From the NCBI RefSeq assembly GCF_001563665.1, contig NZ_KQ961870.1:6787-13140 (forward strand): 6,354 nt of DNA. Reading direction: 5' to 3'. Below are positions 1 through 5,618 of this stretch, piece by piece (the stretch's first letter is position 1; every line of letters begins with the position of its first letter). A model generated the notes under the pieces. The model was given only the letters and a program-made list of their open reading frames with translations. It ran no database searches and was not told the DNA's origin. A program made the position numbers and the translations under genes. This DNA is from Gardnerella vaginalis (GTDB lineage: Bacteria > Actinomycetota > Actinomycetes > Actinomycetales > Bifidobacteriaceae).

Positions 1-329
1 AAGAAGCCGTGAAGAGAGAAGTATTTGAAGAGACAGGTCTTAATTACGAGGTCGATCACCTTGCTGTCATACACGAGCACTTCTTCATCGGCAGCTCTGG
101 CTTAAAAGGAGTAGACTTCCATGAGATTACACTCTACTACATGATGAAGCCCATGGGCAAAAGAGATTTTACGAGCCAAAGCACTACAGAGTCAGGTGCT
201 AAAGAGACAATGCATTGGTTACCTATAGATGAGCTTGATAAGTGCAAGGCTTACCCGACATTTATGAAAGAATATCTTAAATCGGAGCATAGTGGAATAG
301 AGCATATAATTTCAGATGAAAGATATTAA
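1..329 (+). CDS. Nudix hydrolase, 3' part (5' end outside window)
   Basis: The reading frame is open from the left edge (first full codon at 3) to TAA at 327-329, giving about 108 residues. It opens inside a Nudix box: EAVKREVFEETGL matches the second half of Gx5Ex7REUxEExGU, whose REVFEET glutamates bind the catalytic metal in this family. The glycine-containing first half is cut off. After the box come a strand-rich stretch with FHEITLYYMM and a segment MHWLPIDELDKCKAYP, the usual place for the W-x-P/D-E-L element of Nudix folds. Nudix enzymes cleave nucleoside diphosphates linked to another group; the substrate here cannot be told. About 30-60 N-terminal residues are probably missing. The GTG at 9 lies inside the Nudix box and is not a plausible start. 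Confidence 0.88.
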   Translation, partial: EAVKREVFEETGLNYEVDHLAVIHEHFFIGSSGLKGVDFHEITLYYMMKPMGKRDFTSQSTTESGAKETMHWLPIDELDKCKAYPTFMKEYLKSEHSGIEHIISDERY

Positions 330-520
330 TGAATCCCGCTATTATGGCAAGAGATTGTTACGTAAGCATTATTTCTGTTTATGTTCGGGCAGAACAATCA
401 GTCGAAAACATTAGCCAGGATACCTTTAGAGCAGTTCGAAGATGTACTCTCTTGCATAAAGATAATTACAACAAATCCCAGTTTGTAGAGCTTAGCAAGG
501 ATCAGGTTTCTATGAAATAG
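329..520 (+). CDS. Short hypothetical ORF overlapping the Nudix stop
   Basis: A 63-residue frame starts with an ATG that shares one base with the Nudix stop codon (TAATG), an arrangement that would allow translational coupling. Only a weak purine stretch (GAAAGA) precedes it. The protein is soluble-looking, with no membrane segment, no motif I recognise and one cysteine in each half. It ends in a lysine-rich tail. It sits between a real gene and obvious gene debris, so it may be a remnant or chance ORF rather than a gene. Function unknown. Confidence 0.3.
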   Translation: MNPAIMARDCYVSIISVYVRAEQSVENISQDTFRAVRRCTLLHKDNYNKSQFVELSKDQVSMK

Positions 521-591
521 AAATCTAAATCTAAAAGCGTTATGTGTAAATAATTAAGGTGGTAGTAATACCGTCTTTTTTGATGCCTAAA

Positions 592-675
592 AAGGTTTCA
601 GAGTTTCAAGCTAAAGTTTCAGAGTTTAAAGAAATAGCTTCATAGTTTAAGGTTAAGGTTTCATTGTATCCAACA
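592..675 (+). repeat. Four tandem 21-bp repeats coding for coiled-coil heptads, interrupted by a stop
   Basis: Units start at 592, 613, 634 and 655, exactly 21 bp apart. The first two share AGTTTCAGAGTTT-type cores; the third and fourth are degraded. In the frame opened by ATG at 583 each unit codes for seven residues: KVSEFQA, KVSEFKE, IAS-stop-FKV, KVSLYPT. The stop at 643-645 is TAG where the other units have GAG (Glu), a one-base change. Heptads with hydrophobic V and F positions suggest a coiled coil in the ancestral protein. The frame closes soon after. This looks like the end of a repeat-containing coiled-coil gene that has died; the parent is not recognised. Confidence 0.6.
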
Positions 676-679
676 TGTG

Positions 680-853
680 ATGAAACTATATACGAAAACT
701 GCCAACGAGATTGATGAGCTTAAAGTTAAGAAACAGCAGCTTCTTATAGAAAAAACAGGTCAAGAAGATGCTAAAAGACGAATCAGAGAAATGGAAGATT
801 TTCTGAAAAGTGAACGTCACGATATTAGTGAGTATGACGAGAGATTTGGATAA
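680..853 (+). pseudogene. C-terminal fragment of a large serine recombinase
   Basis: A 57-residue frame (ATG 680, TAA 851) reads EIDELKVKKQQLL, then KRRIREMEDFLKS, then ISEYDERFG. This is the pattern of the coiled-coil and EYDE-L-V-R-R-L-I-E segment at the C-terminus of recombinases with the resolvase, recombinase and zinc-ribbon domain order. The match stops right after EYDE: the expected LVRRLIEKVTVY continuation is absent and a stop follows. The catalytic serine domain and DNA-binding domains (normally about 400 residues upstream) are missing. I read it as a scrap of an integrative element. The identification rests on recalled family sequence, not a search. A minus-strand ORF over the same stretch is its shadow. 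Confidence 0.55.
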
Positions 854-857
854 GCGC

Positions 858-879
858 GGTGTGTAAAAGGTGTGTAAAA
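858..879. repeat. Perfect 11-bp tandem duplication (GGTGTGTAAAA x2)
   Basis: GGTGTGTAAAA occurs twice head to tail at 858-868 and 869-879, five bases after the stop of the recombinase remnant. It may be a slippage product or a short direct repeat left at a recombination scar. No function is shown. Confidence 0.6.
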
Positions 880-978
880 TACATGTCATCAACTCATAAA
901 GGTCAAAATATTTAGTGCTAAAACCAATGCCTTTGTTATGTGTCTTTCCGTGTTTTTATGCTCAGCATTGCTCAATGC

Positions 979-1074
979 GTATAATTATGTGATAAAAAAC
1001 ACTAAAATATGTATAATTATGTGATTAAATGCACCAAAACATATATAATAATGTGATACACGATAAAAGATAAC
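979..1074 (+). repeat. Three tandem 32-bp repeats with TATAAT boxes upstream of the AAA ATPase gene
   Basis: Units start at 979, 1011 and 1043, a strict 32-bp period. Units 1 and 2 share GTATAATTATGTGAT exactly; unit 3 has ATATAATAATGTGAT. The second halves are A-rich and less conserved. Each unit contains a TATAAT (980, 1012, 1044). The GTGATA of unit 1 (989-994) lies 17 bp before the TATAAT of unit 2, and the GTGATT of unit 2 (1021-1026) lies 17 bp before that of unit 3, which is promoter spacing. ATAATTAT in units 1 and 2 is an 8-bp palindrome. The array could be stacked promoters or repeated binding sites spaced about three helical turns apart. It is not CRISPR: there are no unique spacers. 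It ends 103 bp before the ATPase start codon. Confidence 0.7.
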
Positions 1075-1177
1075 GCAAAATATAACAGAACGGCAATGAA
1101 ACTAAGCGTAAAAACAGCCAAGCGTTAATACGGCTGCAATACCTAATAGCGTAACGCAATATGAAAGGTGAGTAATC

Positions 1178-2515
1178 ATGAAAAGGTTGATTATGAGTAA
1201 ACTTTTAGCATGGAAGAACTCGCCGTACCGTAAACCATTGATATTAAGAGGCGTGCGTCAAGTTGGCAAAACTTGGATATTAAAAGAATTTGGTAAGCTT
1301 AACTACAAAAATATTGCTTATTTTAACTTCGATGAAAACAAAGAATATAAGCAATTCTTTGAAACCACTAAAAATGTGGAGCGAATTTTACAAAACCTAA
1401 TGCTTGCAAGTGGTCAAAAAATCGAACCAGAAAACACGCTGATTATATTTGACGAGGTTCAGGACTGTCCAGAAGTAATAAACTCGATGAAATATTTTTA
1501 TGAAAACGCTCCGCAATATCATGTTGCTTGCGCTGGATCGTTGCTTGGAATAACGCTTGCAAAACCATCTTCATTCCCAGTTGGAAAAGTTAATTTTATG
1601 CAAATAAACCCAATGAATTTCACAGAGTTTTTACTTGCTAATGGGGATGAAAATCTAGTGAAGTTTATTGAACAAATCGATAGAATAGCGCCGATTCCAG
1701 ATGCATTTTTTAACCCTCTATACGAGAAATTAAAAATGTATTATGTTACAGGGGGAATGCCTGAGTCAGTTTTAATGTGGGCTAAAGCGCGAGATGTGAA
1801 CGCAATGCAAGAGACATTGTTTGAGATTATAACAGCTTATGAACGAGATTTTGCAAAGCACCCTAATGTTAGTGAATTTCCAAAAATATCAATGATTTGG
1901 AATTCTATTCCATCTCAACTTGCGCGCGAAAACAAAAAATTCTTGTATAAAGTTGTTAAAAATGGTGCGCGAGCAAGAGAGTATGAAGATGCTTTGCAAT
2001 GGCTAGTGTCGGCACAATTGGTGTATAAAATTTATAGAAATACTGCGCCGAATTTACCTATTGCTGCTTATGACGATGTATCTGCTTTTAAGATTTATTT
2101 AGCAGATGTTGGTTTGTTAAGGCGATTAGCGCAACTTGCTCCTACTGCATTTGCGGAAGGCAATAGGCTGTTTACTGAGTTTAAGGGTGCTTTAACAGAA
2201 AATTATGTTTTGCAAGCGCTACTTACTCAATTTGAAGTGACGCCTAGATACTGGTCTCAAACAAATCCGCCGTATGAAGTGGATTTTCTTATTCAACGAG
2301 AAAATGATATTTTCCCTATTGAGGTTAAATCTGAAGCAAATATTAATAGTAGAAGTTTGAAAAAGTTTAAAGAATTATTCCCTAATCAAACGAAATTGCG
2401 TATACGATTCTCGCTGAATAATCTAAAACTAGACGATGATATGTTGAATATTCCGTTATTTATGGCTGATTATACGGATAAGCTTATAGAACTTGCACTG
2501 AAAGAAAACAATTGA
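1178..2515 (+). CDS. AAA ATPase of the DUF4143 family
   Basis: A complete 445-residue protein of normal length for the AAA_14/DUF4143 family. The N-terminal ATPase domain has Walker A GVRQVGKT (residues 25-32), Walker B LIIFDE (88-93) and a sensor-like CAGS (118-121), all intact. The C-terminal DUF4143 part (about 200-390) ends in a PD-(D/E)xK-like core: E341, EVDF with D369, and IEVK with E382 and K384, followed by a short tail. These proteins bind and hydrolyse ATP; many have the nuclease-like C-terminal fold, but activity and cellular role are largely unproven. AGGTGAG about 6 bases before ATG 1178 is a good ribosome binding site; the ATG at residue 6 is a less likely alternative. The gene stands alone, with a leader of over 100 bp after the 32-bp repeats, and debris on both sides, typical of this mobile, patchily distributed family. 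Confidence 0.93.
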   Translation: MKRLIMSKLLAWKNSPYRKPLILRGVRQVGKTWILKEFGKLNYKNIAYFNFDENKEYKQFFETTKNVERILQNLMLASGQKIEPENTLIIFDEVQDCPEVINSMKYFYENAPQYHVACAGSLLGITLAKPSSFPVGKVNFMQINPMNFTEFLLANGDENLVKFIEQIDRIAPIPDAFFNPLYEKLKMYYVTGGMPESVLMWAKARDVNAMQETLFEIITAYERDFAKHPNVSEFPKISMIWNSIPSQLARENKKFLYKVVKNGARAREYEDALQWLVSAQLVYKIYRNTAPNLPIAAYDDVSAFKIYLADVGLLRRLAQLAPTAFAEGNRLFTEFKGALTENYVLQALLTQFEVTPRYWSQTNPPYEVDFLIQRENDIFPIEVKSEANINSRSLKKFKELFPNQTKLRIRFSLNNLKLDDDMLNIPLFMADYTDKLIELALKENN

Positions 2516-2839
2516 GAAAGAAAGATAATTTAAAAGGTAACTATTAGAAAATATAGAAATAAATTAGTGTAAAAGTTAAAAAAGTGTCAATTGCTTAAAA
2601 CTCTAGAAGAAAACGTTTAACGCGTTGATCTTCACAGCTCTTTGTTGGCTGAGTAAGGGAATGTACTTCTCAGGGTTACTGAGTCTGTAGGTATAAGTAA
2701 TTCGTGAGTCAACCTGTAACTGGCTTATGGAAAAGCTGTAGTGAAGTAATACTGTTGTGGTGTTTTATGTACGCTACTTTGACTAGTCACACGAAATAGA
2801 GTTTGGCATATTCTAAGAATGCTTCATAATGTTGGAGTA
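2516..2839. other. Gene-free stretch after the AAA ATPase
   Basis: I find no convincing coding frame, RNA gene or clear hairpin-plus-T-run terminator in these 324 bases on either strand. The first 70 bases are very AT-rich. A partly symmetric AACGTTTAACGCGTT lies near 2615-2630. Short open pieces exist in several frames but match nothing I know, so the stretch may be heavily decayed sequence. Confidence 0.5.
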
Positions 2840-3051
2840 TTAGGCTTGGTGATTTTTAATCCAAGTGTAAAGGTCATTTTCATTTGCCTTGCCTGATGCG
2901 ACTTTGAGAATAATATCGATCAGTTCTTCATCTTTGTAAGACAACATAATGTTGTTAGTGCTAGAAAGATTAGTGTGACATGTGTGCCGATACGCTTGTT
3001 TCCATCTATAAAAGGGTGGTTTTTTAATAGTAATACTATTAAAGCTAAACA
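2840..3051 (-). pseudogene. Fic/Doc-family toxin remnant, truncated and frameshifted
   Basis: Read on the minus strand, the frame gives LLLKNHPFIDGNKRIGTHVTLIFLAL, with the Fic-fold active-site motif HPFIDGNKR coded by 2992-3018. The NKR ending is Doc-like rather than the GNGR of AMP-transferring Fic proteins. Around 2953-2958 the homology shifts by one missing base and continues in another frame as NNIMLSYKDEELIDIIL, then TWIKNHQA and a stop at 2840-2842, the usual Doc C-terminus. Doc proteins inactivate elongation factor Tu by phosphorylation, with a small antitoxin encoded upstream. Here the N-terminal half (about 50-60 residues) and any antitoxin are missing; upstream is only AT-rich palindromic DNA. 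The gene is dead on two counts, truncation and frameshift, though a sequencing error at the shift cannot be excluded. Confidence 0.8.
3023..3043. repeat. Perfect 21-bp palindrome at the broken edge of the Fic/Doc remnant
   Basis: Two 10-bp arms (TTTAATAGTA and its reverse complement TACTATTAAA) flank a single central A. The palindrome overlaps the last recognisable Fic/Doc codons and lies about 80 bp before the GNAT start codon. It could be an operator, a transcription-stopping hairpin or a breakpoint sequence. Confidence 0.7.
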
Positions 3052-3062
3052 GACTATTATGG

Positions 3063-3098
3063 ATTCTAATTTTAATAGAATTGTATTCTTATTAGAAT
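3063..3098. repeat. 36-bp imperfect palindrome upstream of the GNAT gene
   Basis: Outer arms ATTCTAAT (3063-3070) and ATTAGAAT (3091-3098) pair perfectly. Comparing the whole 36-bp block with its own reverse complement gives 28 of 36 matches. It contains no GC-rich stem, so it is a weak terminator candidate; a binding site for a dimeric regulator, or a cruciform-prone sequence, is as likely. It ends 25 bp before the GNAT start codon, where it would overlap that gene's promoter. Confidence 0.6.
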
Positions 3099-3123
3099 TG
3101 CATATTAAGAATAAGGGGAACTT

Positions 3124-3630
3124 ATGAAATTAATTAGACCAGATAGTAAATATATCCAAGGTTATATAGAAGCAAATGAAGAAGATGAAATTTTTAGGCC
3201 GAATGCAGAAAGACGTTTTATAAACCCAGAGACAATTATAGAGAGTTCTTATAACTATGAACATGGTATAAATTTGCCTGCAAATTATGTTAAAGCTACT
3301 ACGTTTTGGTTGATAGATAATGAAAAATTTATTGGTGAAATTAGTATAAGGCATGAATTAAATTCTTTTTTAATTAACTATGGTGGTCACATAGGATACG
3401 AGATTAGGCAATCGGAATGTATGAAGGGTTATGGAACAAAAATGCTTTCTATGGCACTTGCATATTGTAAAGAGACTTTGAATCTACATAAAGTTTTGAT
3501 TACGTGTGATGATGACAATATTGGATCGATAAAAGTTATAGAAAATAATGGTGGAATTTTGGAAAACAAAGTGAAAAATAGCTTATCAAGAGGAAATGTT
3601 ACAACAAGAAGGTATTGGATTAATATATAG
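3124..3630 (+). CDS. GNAT-family N-acetyltransferase
   Basis: A complete 168-residue protein. The region from about residue 60 to 145 follows the GNAT fold: FWLIDNEKFIGEISIRHELN (strands 2-3), GGHIGYEIR (strand 4), KGYGTKML (101-108, the acetyl-CoA pyrophosphate loop, motif A), then HKVLITCDDDNIGSIKVIENNGG (motif B region, with the common N-x-x-S-x-K-V-I-E-x-N-G-G ending). The family moves an acetyl group from acetyl-CoA to an amine; the substrate (small molecule, antibiotic or protein N-terminus) is not shown. The position that is usually Arg/Gln two residues before KG is Cys99 here, which may weaken CoA binding. AAGGGG about 6 bases before the ATG is a strong ribosome binding site. Codon use is markedly AT-rich (AGA, ATA, TTA), unlike the genes at 3760-4718, suggesting transfer. 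Confidence 0.92.
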   Translation: MKLIRPDSKYIQGYIEANEEDEIFRPNAERRFINPETIIESSYNYEHGINLPANYVKATTFWLIDNEKFIGEISIRHELNSFLINYGGHIGYEIRQSECMKGYGTKMLSMALAYCKETLNLHKVLITCDDDNIGSIKVIENNGGILENKVKNSLSRGNVTTRRYWINI

Positions 3631-3695
3631 GAAAAATATTAAATTTTATCTATACTGACCACTCAATCGGGGATTAGGACAATTTTTAGATATTT

Positions 3696-3723
3696 TGTAT
3701 AATCAAATCTGTGTAATCAAAGC
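3696..3723 (+). promoter_or_regulatory. Likely -10 box within a 14-bp direct repeat, upstream of the membrane-protein pair
   Basis: TATAAT at 3698-3703 lies 57 bp before the ATG at 3760, the only consensus -10 box in this gap. No good -35 box is seen; TTAGGA (3674-3679) is a poor match at 18 bp spacing. The -10 box is part of a 14-bp unit, TGTATAATCAAATC (3696-3709), followed at once by TGTGTAATCAAAGC (3710-3723), 12 of 14 bases alike, which could bind a regulator over the start site. Confidence 0.4.
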
Positions 3724-3759
3724 ACGATATTCCGTGATTGCATTTTCTGGAGAAAGATG

Positions 3760-4254
3760 ATGAGTGAGATGAATGTAAGGCCAGTGCTTTTCAAGCATGC
3801 TTTTTGGGGTCATGTGATTACAGAAACTGTTGCTGGCGTTTGCACGCTTATTATTGCGTTGCTTGTACAGCAGTTCGTAGGGCACCGCGTACTGGGTTGG
3901 GAAACTGTGGTCATACTCGCGCTGAGTGTTGTGGTGTTTTCGCTGCTAAGCACAGCGTATCTGCAGTGGGATAGGCATCGTAGGCCAGATGACGGGTCTG
4001 GCGATTTGCTTATTGGAATCATCGATTTTGTGCTCAGGCTGCTGGTGACTTCTGGTATTGCTTTATTGCTTGTTTCCAATACTACGCTGCTTAGCATTAT
4101 TATTGGTGCAGCGATTACTAGTGTGTTGCTGTTTGTTTTTGAAAAGCCTTGGCAGCGCGGGATGACGGATGCGCAATTACATGAAGCTTCACAGAAAGCG
4201 GTTGAGCTTGGCGTTCAAATGCTTGAAGAAGAGCGCGTAAAGCGCGCGAGGTGA
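3760..4254 (+). CDS. Four-helix membrane protein, first of a paralogous pair
   Basis: I do not recognise the family. Numbering from the ATG at 3757, the 165 residues show four hydrophobic segments, about 19-41, 49-70, 84-106 and 110-128. A charged loop WDRHRRPDDGSGD (71-83) lies between helices 2 and 3, and a hydrophilic, probably helical tail (about 133-165, rich in E, K, R, Q) ends the protein. Tandem ATGs occur at 3757 and 3760; GGAG at 3749-3752 is 4 bases from the first and 7 from the second, so 3760 is preferred. The stop overlaps the ribosome binding site of the next gene, which has the same layout. A paired membrane complex is inferred, perhaps a small transporter or sensor, but there is no motif to name a substrate. 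Confidence 0.85.
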   Translation: MSEMNVRPVLFKHAFWGHVITETVAGVCTLIIALLVQQFVGHRVLGWETVVILALSVVVFSLLSTAYLQWDRHRRPDDGSGDLLIGIIDFVLRLLVTSGIALLLVSNTTLLSIIIGAAITSVLLFVFEKPWQRGMTDAQLHEASQKAVELGVQMLEEERVKRAR

Positions 4255-4259
4255 GCAAT

Positions 4260-4718
4260 ATGATTGCATTACAGCATGCGAGCGCAGGTAAAACAGGCAC
4301 TCCTAGAGGTGTGTCTCTAACATTCTCCTCGTTAATCGTTGCGAATATGCTGATGGAAGCAGTATACGATGTTGTCATATTTGTGCTTGCGTTGATGTTG
4401 CAATGGTGGATGCTTTGTACTATCGCTGGCTGGCGAACGCTGCTCGTCATGTTCTTGGGCAATATGCTATTTTCTTGCGTGGCAGCTGCGGTTATGGTTC
4501 TGATGGGCGCATTGAAGGCTGATCAACAGAAATGCCCAACAAAAAGTTGGCCTTTCTTAGCCATTGCTGTACTGCTTCGACTGCTGATCTTTGGTGTTCT
4601 CGCTTGGCTACTTACGCCGAGTTTGGCATGGGTGAGCGTAGTTGTTGGCATTGTGCTTACCAATATTGTTCTCGTTATCAAGCAGCACCCACGGAGAAGA
4701 ACCGCAGTAGCTGCATAA
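4260..4718 (+). CDS. Four-helix membrane protein, second of the pair
   Basis: A 152-residue membrane protein with segments at about 28-49, 57-84, 97-118 and 122-141, a short soluble start and an Arg-rich end (HPRRR). Family not recognised. GAGGTGAG at 4247-4254, spanning the upstream stop codon, sits 5 bases before ATG 4260. The in-frame GTG at 4251 lies inside that ribosome binding site and is rejected as start. Residues 102-147 align without gaps to residues 89-134 of the upstream protein with 14 of 46 identities, including LRLL and the conserved G, T, P and R; both also have a GW before helix 2. This indicates an old gene duplication. Overlap of signals implies translational coupling and roughly equal amounts, as expected of a heterodimer. 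The tail helix of the first protein is absent here. Confidence 0.85.
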   Translation: MIALQHASAGKTGTPRGVSLTFSSLIVANMLMEAVYDVVIFVLALMLQWWMLCTIAGWRTLLVMFLGNMLFSCVAAAVMVLMGALKADQQKCPTKSWPFLAIAVLLRLLIFGVLAWLLTPSLAWVSVVVGIVLTNIVLVIKQHPRRRTAVAA

Positions 4719-4757
4719 GATTTTGTAAGACTGTTTTCTTCTCTTTTGAGCAAAAGG

Positions 4758-4773
4758 CTCTACGTGCGTGGAG
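4758..4773 (-). terminator. Weak hairpin between converging genes
   Basis: CTCTAC and GTGGAG (one G-T pair) form a 6-bp stem around GTGC. Read on the minus strand it is followed by CCTTTT, so it may serve the minus-strand gene starting at 5226. On the plus strand there is no T-run after it. Short and not convincing. Confidence 0.25.
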
Positions 4774-4815
4774 AGCGTAGTATTGATGTCAAGGGCTGAT
4801 TAGGTGGGTGCATTT

Positions 4816-5226
4816 TTAGGCTTTATGTTTTTGGTTTCTTCTTCGTAAAAACTCTTTAACAATGATTGGAATTATAGTTGGGATACATTCAAGAGTAATA
4901 AAAAATGTAATGTACGTGCAAGTCCAGCTACTACCCAATTGCCGAGGAGACTCTTGTAATATCAATAAATCAATAGCAGGGGCGATAAGCGCGATAGCGA
5001 TGGTTTTACAAACTCCTAAGTTTTCGAGTGTTTTTTGATTGACAACAATCGAGTAAAGAAGAATTTTTGTTAAACCAAATACGTGAGCTATACCGATAAA
5101 TAAAACAGGTGAGTTATAAAGAATTTCTGGATTAAACAATCTAAGTGAGTTAAAGATTAGTCCTAAAAGAGGTAATAATAATGAAAAAAGGAATAATCGT
5201 ATAGCTTGATACATAGATTTCTTCAT
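4816..5226 (-). CDS. Small four-helix membrane protein of unknown function
   Basis: A 136-residue protein with hydrophobic segments at about 7-26, 39-62, 72-90 and 102-122, a basic N-terminus (MKKS) and a basic C-terminal tail (KEFLRRRNQKHKA), which suggests both ends are cytoplasmic. The helices contain several prolines. I recognise no family motif. A near-perfect Shine-Dalgarno, AAGGAGG (complement of 5233-5239), lies 6 bases before the ATG and fixes the start. The gene is AT-richer than the membrane pair it converges on and shows no clear sequence likeness to it. It stands alone. Its good ribosome binding site and unbroken frame argue it is real. Confidence 0.75.
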   Translation of the reverse strand: MKKSMYQAIRLFLFSLLLPLLGLIFNSLRLFNPEILYNSPVLFIGIAHVFGLTKILLYSIVVNQKTLENLGVCKTIAIALIAPAIDLLILQESPRQLGSSWTCTYITFFITLECIPTIIPIIVKEFLRRRNQKHKA

Positions 5227-5357
5227 AACTAACCTCCTTAAATTTATATAGCCAAGCAGATGACTACTTTCATAGCCGGACTATTTTCACTCATTTTACG
5301 TTAATTTATCTTACTTGAAAAGTTGGGATAACCATATCCGATTAAATTCTAGCGGTC

Positions 5358-5618
5358 ATGAGCAAACGGGACTTAAAGAACTGGATAAATACTGTACTGT
5401 TTTCATGAAGTCAGCGTAGTCGTGATAAGCGAGATTTTGTTTGCTTTTATGAGCATGACATAAAGTTCAGAGATATTTTGACGCATACGGATTATTGCGT
5501 TGAAGAGCTAAAACAATATCCTGGAGTGATTTCGCCTGATTGTTCCCCTATATTTGATGCACCTCTTTGCGTGCAAATTTGCACTTGTGTAGCAGGGGTT
5601 AGTGAAGCTAAACGTTAA
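5358..5618 (+). pseudogene. DUF4417-type gene remnant with internal stop and lost 3' half
   Basis: After a TGA at 5406-5408 the frame is open to TAA 5616-5618 without any ATG. It reads RDKRDFVCFYEHDIKFRDIL, then VEELKQYPGVISPDCSPIFDAPLCVQI, which I recognise as the core of DUF4417 proteins (PGVISPD-S-x4-D-x-P-L-x-x-Q-I). The next expected block, NTYxNRAxGxxLQ, is missing; instead the frame reads CTCVAGVSEAKR and stops. Upstream, in the same frame, ATG 5358 begins MSKRDLKNWINTVLFS before the TGA; whether this is its true N-terminus is uncertain. DUF4417 proteins are of unknown function and common on phages and other mobile elements. The piece is about 60 residues of a protein usually over 200, so it is a dead fragment. 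A 93-residue minus-strand ORF over it is a shadow. Confidence 0.65.
5571..5584. repeat. Perfect 14-bp palindrome GTGCAAATTTGCAC
   Basis: The sequence equals its own reverse complement over all 14 bases. It lies exactly where the DUF4417 homology ends (codons V-Q-I-C-T), so it may mark the break point. Confidence 0.65.

Noticed and set aside
686..892. 68-codon minus-strand ORF
   Set aside because: It lies opposite the serine recombinase remnant; its Phe/Leu/Ser-rich product is the usual antisense reading of a Lys/Glu-rich coiled coil.
979..1074. Possible CRISPR array
   Set aside because: The repeats are contiguous with conserved spacing but no unique spacers, and there is no cas gene in the window.
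1122..1157. GCGTTA/TAACGC inverted repeat in the ATPase leader as a riboswitch
   Set aside because: Only a 6-bp stem with a 24-base loop; no conserved riboswitch core recognised.
3631..3660. Terminator after the GNAT gene
   Set aside because: The self-complementary bases are A and T only, with no stable stem.
3810..4753. Several ORFs of 76-114 codons overlapping the membrane pair
   Set aside because: Antisense or out-of-frame shadows; the pair has good ribosome binding sites and consistent helices.
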